Origin: Anaerolineae bacterium
Lineage (GTDB): Bacteria; Chloroflexota; Anaerolineae; J102
DNA length: 8,716 nt
NCBI GenBank assembly: GCA_026985975.1
Contig: JALSPL010000422.1
Location: 1-8,716, forward strand
Direction of reading: 5' to 3'
The position numbers and the translations under genes were made by a program. The notes under the pieces are model-generated. The model did no database searches. It was not told where the DNA came from and worked only from the letters and a program-made list of their open reading frames with translations. This document shows, in pieces, positions 6,258 to 8,716 of the stretch (positions within the stretch are counted from its first letter, which is position 1; every line of letters begins with the position of its first letter).

Positions 6258-6290
6258 CTTAACGTAAACTTAACGACGCCTTGACCACAA
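6258..6290 (+). promoter_or_regulatory. Candidate Pho box (three 11-bp direct repeats) upstream of pstS
   Basis: CTTAAC at 6258-6263, CTTAAC at 6269-6274 and CTTGAC at 6280-6285 repeat with an exact 11-base step. PhoB/PhoP-type operators have this layout, and CTTAAC-like or TTAACA-like units are known for cyanobacterial and Bacillus Pho boxes. The position just upstream of the phosphate-binding protein gene makes phosphate-starvation control the natural reading. The first unit also overlaps a short inverted repeat (TAAGA/TCTTA, 6250-6261) just after the patB stop. Confidence 0.65.
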
Positions 6291-6312
6291 GCGCTGCGTT
6301 TTCTGCTATCCT
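6281..6312 (+). promoter_or_regulatory. Candidate pstS promoter
   Basis: An extended -10, TGCTATCCT (6305-6312, hexamer TATCCT at 6307), lies downstream of the Pho-box repeats. TTGACC at 6281-6286 resembles a -35 but is 20 bases from the -10, longer than ideal. That fits an activator-dependent promoter. Transcription would begin near 6319, leaving a leader of about 80 bases. Confidence 0.45.
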
Positions 6313-6318
6313 GAGATC

Positions 6319-6337
6319 GGTTGGCGAAACGTCAACC
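6319..6337 (+). ncRNA. 5' leader hairpin of the pstS transcript
   Basis: GGTTGGCG pairs with CGTCAACC over an AAA loop (eight pairs, one of them G-U). It lies at or very near the predicted transcript start. A stem at the 5' end can protect a message from decay; there is no T-run, so it is not a terminator. No riboswitch fold was recognised. Confidence 0.4.
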
Positions 6338-6397
6338 GCATACCTTTGTCAACAGCGCGTCCATCGAGGCGCAACCCCATTTTTCTCAGGAGGAGAA

Positions 6398-7564
6398 ATG
6401 AAACGCACATTTGTGATTCTTCTTTTACTTGCAGCAGTGTTGGCGCTGGCGGCCTGTGGCGGTTCACAACAGGCCACCAAAGCCCCGGCAGCCACCAAAG
6501 CCCCGGCAGCCACCAAAGCCCCGGCAGCCACCAAAGCCCCGGCAGCCACCAAGGCGTCCGGGCAAGTGCAGACCATCACCCTGAACGGCGCTGGCGCCAC
6601 TTTCCCCCTGCCGGTCTACACCGAGTGGAATCAGATGTACCGCCAGGTGCAGCCCAATGTCACCATCAACTACCAGGGCATCGGCTCGGGCGGCGGCCAA
6701 AAGGCCATTCTCGACGGCACTGTGGACTTTGCGGGCTCCGACTCATTGCTAAAAGAAGAGCAATACGCCAAGATGCCCGATTTGCAGATGCTGCCCATGC
6801 TGGCGGGCGCAGTGGTTCCCATCTACAACCTGGAGGGCGTGGACAAACTGGTGCTGGATGGCCCCACGCTGGTAGACATCTTCATGGCCAAAATCGAAAA
6901 GTGGAACGATCCCGCCATTGCCAAATTGAACCCGGGCGTGAATCTGCCCGACGCGCCCATCACCGTGGCCCATCGCTCCGATGGCTCGGGCACCACCGAG
7001 ATTTTCACCAGTTATCTGGGCGCAGTGAGTGAGGAATGGAAGAACGAAGTGGGGGTGGGCAAGGCCCTCGAATGGCCCGCAGACGCCAAGGGACAGGGCA
7101 TCGGCGGCAAGGGCAACCCCGGCGTGGCCCAGGCGGTGCAATCCACCCCCAACGCCATCGGCTACGTGGAGCTGGCCTACGCCAAGTCCAACAACATTCC
7201 CGCCGCAGCCCTCATCAACGCCGCGGGCAACGAAGTGACCGCCAACGCTGAGACCATGCAAGACGCCATGGCCGCGTTCGCCAACGCCTTTGACGAGCGC
7301 CTCACCGCCAAAATCGTCAATGCCCCCGGCGAAAAATCGTGGCCCATCATGGGATACACCTACCTCATCATCCACATGAAGGAAAACAAGGATTGCGCCA
7401 AGACCCAAGCGCTGCTGGACTACATCCAGTGGGCGATTTCGGACAACGCCGCCGCCAAGAAGGCGGAAGCGCTGGGATACGCCACCCTGCCCGCTGCGGT
7501 GCGCGACCTGGTGGAAGGCAAACTGCACGAGGTCCTCTGCAACGGACAACCAGTTCTGCGATAG
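6398..7564 (+). CDS. pstS: Phosphate ABC transporter substrate-binding lipoprotein PstS
   Basis: A 388-residue lipoprotein that binds inorganic phosphate outside the membrane and delivers it to PstC-PstA. A basic start and hydrophobic core (1-19) end in the lipobox LAAC, with C20 as the lipidated residue. A low-complexity linker of ATKAPA repeats follows (26-54), then the type-2 periplasmic binding fold from about 58. Phosphate-site motifs are visible: 'GAGATFPLPVY' (64-74), 'GIGSGGGQKAILDG' (94-107) followed by 'VDFAGSD' (109-115), and 'HRSDGSGTTEIFTSYL' (192-207). Further typical segments are 'IYNLEGV' (142-148) and 'AIGYVELAYA' (253-262). Start 6398 has AGGAGG at 6388-6393, four bases away; an upstream TTG extension to 6281 would spoil the signal peptide. 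It heads pstS-pstC and has a candidate Pho box upstream. Confidence 0.95.
   Translation: MKRTFVILLLLAAVLALAACGGSQQATKAPAATKAPAATKAPAATKAPAATKASGQVQTITLNGAGATFPLPVYTEWNQMYRQVQPNVTINYQGIGSGGGQKAILDGTVDFAGSDSLLKEEQYAKMPDLQMLPMLAGAVVPIYNLEGVDKLVLDGPTLVDIFMAKIEKWNDPAIAKLNPGVNLPDAPITVAHRSDGSGTTEIFTSYLGAVSEEWKNEVGVGKALEWPADAKGQGIGGKGNPGVAQAVQSTPNAIGYVELAYAKSNNIPAAALINAAGNEVTANAETMQDAMAAFANAFDERLTAKIVNAPGEKSWPIMGYTYLIIHMKENKDCAKTQALLDYIQWAISDNAAAKKAEALGYATLPAAVRDLVEGKLHEVLCNGQPVLR
6473..6553 (+). repeat. 18-bp tandem repeat inside pstS (linker)
   Basis: Four perfect copies of GCCACCAAAGCCCCGGCA run from 6473 to 6544, followed by a degenerate fifth. Each encodes the six residues ATKAPA. The unit is a multiple of three, so copy-number change would lengthen or shorten the linker between the lipid anchor and the binding domain without breaking the frame. 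Confidence 0.9.
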
Positions 7565-7609
7565 ATGCGCCTCATTGCTTCAGATTGTGACAATCACCGG
7601 TTTTTCAAT

Positions 7610-7645
7610 GATGCTGCGGTCGGCCTGCGGGCTGATCGCAGCATC
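7610..7645 (+). ncRNA. Strong intercistronic hairpin between pstS and pstC
   Basis: GATGCTGCG (7610-7618) pairs exactly with CGCAGCATC (7637-7645). The pairing continues inward, counting G-U pairs, to about 16 base pairs closed by a four-base TGCG loop (7626-7629). No T-run follows on either strand, so an intrinsic terminator is unlikely. In binding-protein operons such hairpins are known to stabilise the upstream message so that the binding protein is made in excess of the permease; that role is inferred here. Confidence 0.6.
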
Positions 7646-7671
7646 GCGCTATCCCATGGACTGATGAGCCC

Positions 7672-8673
7672 ATGCTCGATTCAAAATTCGTAACCGATTC
7701 TGACGATTGGCGCCAGCGTTGGCGCCAGCGCACCCGGCACGGCGATCTTTTCTGGCGGGCGGCGCTCATCGGCGCCTCCCTGCTTATCGCCCTGCTGGTG
7801 CTGCTCATCGGCGTGATGGTGTGGCGAGATTCCGCCCTGGCCCGACAAGCCTTCGGCTGGGATTTCATCTCGCCCTGGGCTAAACACGCGTGGAACCCGG
7901 CGCTGGATAAATTCCAGGCCTGGCCCCCGATTTACGGCTCGCTGGTCACCTCTATCATCGCCCTGGCGCTGGCGGTGCCCTTCAGCATCGCGGTGGCCAT
8001 TTTTCTGGCGGAGCTGGCCCCGCCCTGGCTGCGCACGCCCCTGAACTACATGGTGGAGATGCTGGCTGCGGTGCCCAGCGTGGTGTACGGGTTGTGGGGC
8101 ATCTACATCTTTTTGCCCAAAGTGGTGACGCCCATCGGCGGCGCGCTGGAGAAAACCCTGGGCCAGATACCGGGCCTTTCCACTTTCCTGGGCGGGCCCA
8201 TGCCCGTTTCCGGCATCAGCAAACTGGCCGCGGCCCTGATCTTGTTTCTGATGGTCACCCCCACCATCACCGCGGTCACCCGCGATGTGCTGCTCAGCAT
8301 TCCCCGTTCGCAGCGGGAGGCCTCGCTGGCCCTGGGAGCCACCCAGTGGGAGACTATCTGGAAGGTGCTGCTGCCCTTCGGGCTCAGCGGCATTTTGGGC
8401 GCGGTGATCTTAGGCTTTGGTCGGGCCATCGGCGAGACCATGGCGGTGACCATGGTCATCGGCAACACCTCGGGCGGAGGTTACTCCATCCTCAAGCCCG
8501 GCTACACCATGGCCAGCATCATCGCCAATGAATTCGCCGAGGCGGTGAGCGATATGCACACATCCGCGCTCATCGAGATCGCCCTGGTTCTGTTCGTCAT
8601 CACCATCATCCTCAACGCCCTGGCCCGCTGGCTGGTGATTCGCGTGAATCGCAAGACCATGGGAGGCCGGTAG
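7672..8673 (+). CDS. pstC: Phosphate ABC transporter permease PstC
   Basis: A 333-residue inner-membrane permease that pairs with PstA to form the phosphate channel of the Pst transporter. About six hydrophobic segments are visible (near 28-50, 88-112, 127-148, 182-203, 238-260 and 297-320). Characteristic stretches are 'EMLAAVPSVVYGLWGIY' (129-145), 'LFLMVTPTITAVTRDVLL' (191-208) and the EAA loop 'REASLALGATQWETIWKVLLP' (215-235) that contacts the ATPase PstB, followed by 'GFGRAIGETMAVTMVIGN' (248-265). The start at 7672 has only a weak upstream GATGAG; no better in-frame start was seen. It lies 107 bases after pstS with a hairpin between. pstA and pstB are expected beyond the right edge. 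Confidence 0.94.
   Translation: MLDSKFVTDSDDWRQRWRQRTRHGDLFWRAALIGASLLIALLVLLIGVMVWRDSALARQAFGWDFISPWAKHAWNPALDKFQAWPPIYGSLVTSIIALALAVPFSIAVAIFLAELAPPWLRTPLNYMVEMLAAVPSVVYGLWGIYIFLPKVVTPIGGALEKTLGQIPGLSTFLGGPMPVSGISKLAAALILFLMVTPTITAVTRDVLLSIPRSQREASLALGATQWETIWKVLLPFGLSGILGAVILGFGRAIGETMAVTMVIGNTSGGGYSILKPGYTMASIIANEFAEAVSDMHTSALIEIALVLFVITIILNALARWLVIRVNRKTMGGR
7707..7730 (+). repeat. Perfect 12-bp tandem duplication in pstC
   Basis: TTGGCGCCAGCG occurs twice in direct succession (7707-7718 and 7719-7730), giving the doubled WRQR WRQR in the cytoplasmic N-terminus (residues 13-20). Each unit holds the palindrome GGCGCC. It looks like a recent in-frame slippage duplication with little expected effect on the permease core. 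Confidence 0.8.
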
Positions 8674-8716
8674 GTCAGTAGGTCAGTAATCAGTAGGTCA
8701 GTAAACAGTGTTCAGT
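8671..8716. repeat. Degenerate short tandem repeat after pstC
   Basis: TAGGTCAGTA occurs at 8671-8680, 8679-8688 and 8694-8703, followed by looser AGT-type units to the edge; the pstC stop codon is part of the first copy. The last ten bases, AGTGTTCAGT (8707-8716), also occur at 182-191 in the left repeat region. The array may continue past the window and would separate pstC from the next gene. Confidence 0.7.

Noticed and set aside
6473..6544. Regular short repeats suggestive of a CRISPR array
   Set aside because: Units are contiguous with no spacers and encode an in-frame protein linker.
6749..7549. 266-residue open frame on the minus strand
   Set aside because: Antisense shadow of pstS with His/Gly/Val-rich composition and no recognisable domain.
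7610..7645. Intrinsic terminator after pstS
   Set aside because: The stem is strong but no T-run follows on the plus strand, and the minus-strand reading is followed by A-rich sequence.

Overview
The window looks like a chromosomal stretch of a moderately GC-rich bacterium, most plausibly a Chloroflexota (Anaerolineae/Caldilineae-like) genome. That placement is inference: it rests on the lipoprotein-type PstS with an alanine/proline/lysine-rich linker, tandem 'RPLS-GELLD' membrane proteins beside DUF4129 and DUF4350 genes, and abundant palindromic intergenic repeats of the 'CGTCATTTCGA...GAAATCTCCCCG' kind. No rRNA or other taxonomic marker is present.

Layout. (1) Positions 1-99 (minus) hold the first 33 codons of a gene leaving the window, probably an IS4-like transposase; a long hairpin covers its start. 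(2) Positions 100-614 contain no gene but are packed with palindromic repeats: an 87-bp imperfect palindrome around 219-305, a nested inverted repeat at 313-502, and a related element at 536-605. (3) Positions 615-4870 are a four-gene minus-strand operon, read right to left: two paralogous six-helix membrane proteins (GPDPase_memb-like), a DUF4129 protein and a DUF4350 protein. The last three genes are joined by short overlaps, suggesting translational coupling. The MoxR ATPase and DUF58 partners often found with DUF4129/DUF4350 are absent here, and the operon ends at the repeat/IS region. (4) A 211-bp divergent control region (4871-5081) contains four contiguous 11-bp direct repeats resembling an OmpR/PhoB-type operator. 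(5) patB-like C-S lyase (5082-6245, plus). (6) pstS (6398-7564) and pstC (7672-8673), the binding protein and first permease of the high-affinity phosphate ABC transporter; pstA and pstB would be expected beyond the right edge. A three-unit 11-bp CTTAAC/CTTGAC repeat, a good candidate Pho box, lies upstream of pstS, and a strong 16-bp hairpin separates pstS from pstC. (7) The right edge (8671-8716) is a short degenerate tandem repeat.

How it fits together. pstS-pstC clearly form a phosphate-uptake operon whose candidate Pho box has the 11-bp periodicity of PhoB/PhoP operators. The second 11-bp array, between patB and the membrane-protein operon, shares the CTnAAC/CTGACAT flavour. It raises the untested possibility that patB or the membrane operon answers to the same or a related response regulator. 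No clearly new defence or mobile system is visible. The most interesting items are the paired 11-bp arrays, the start-codon hairpin of the IS, the pstS-pstC hairpin, and the membrane operon without its usual ATPase.
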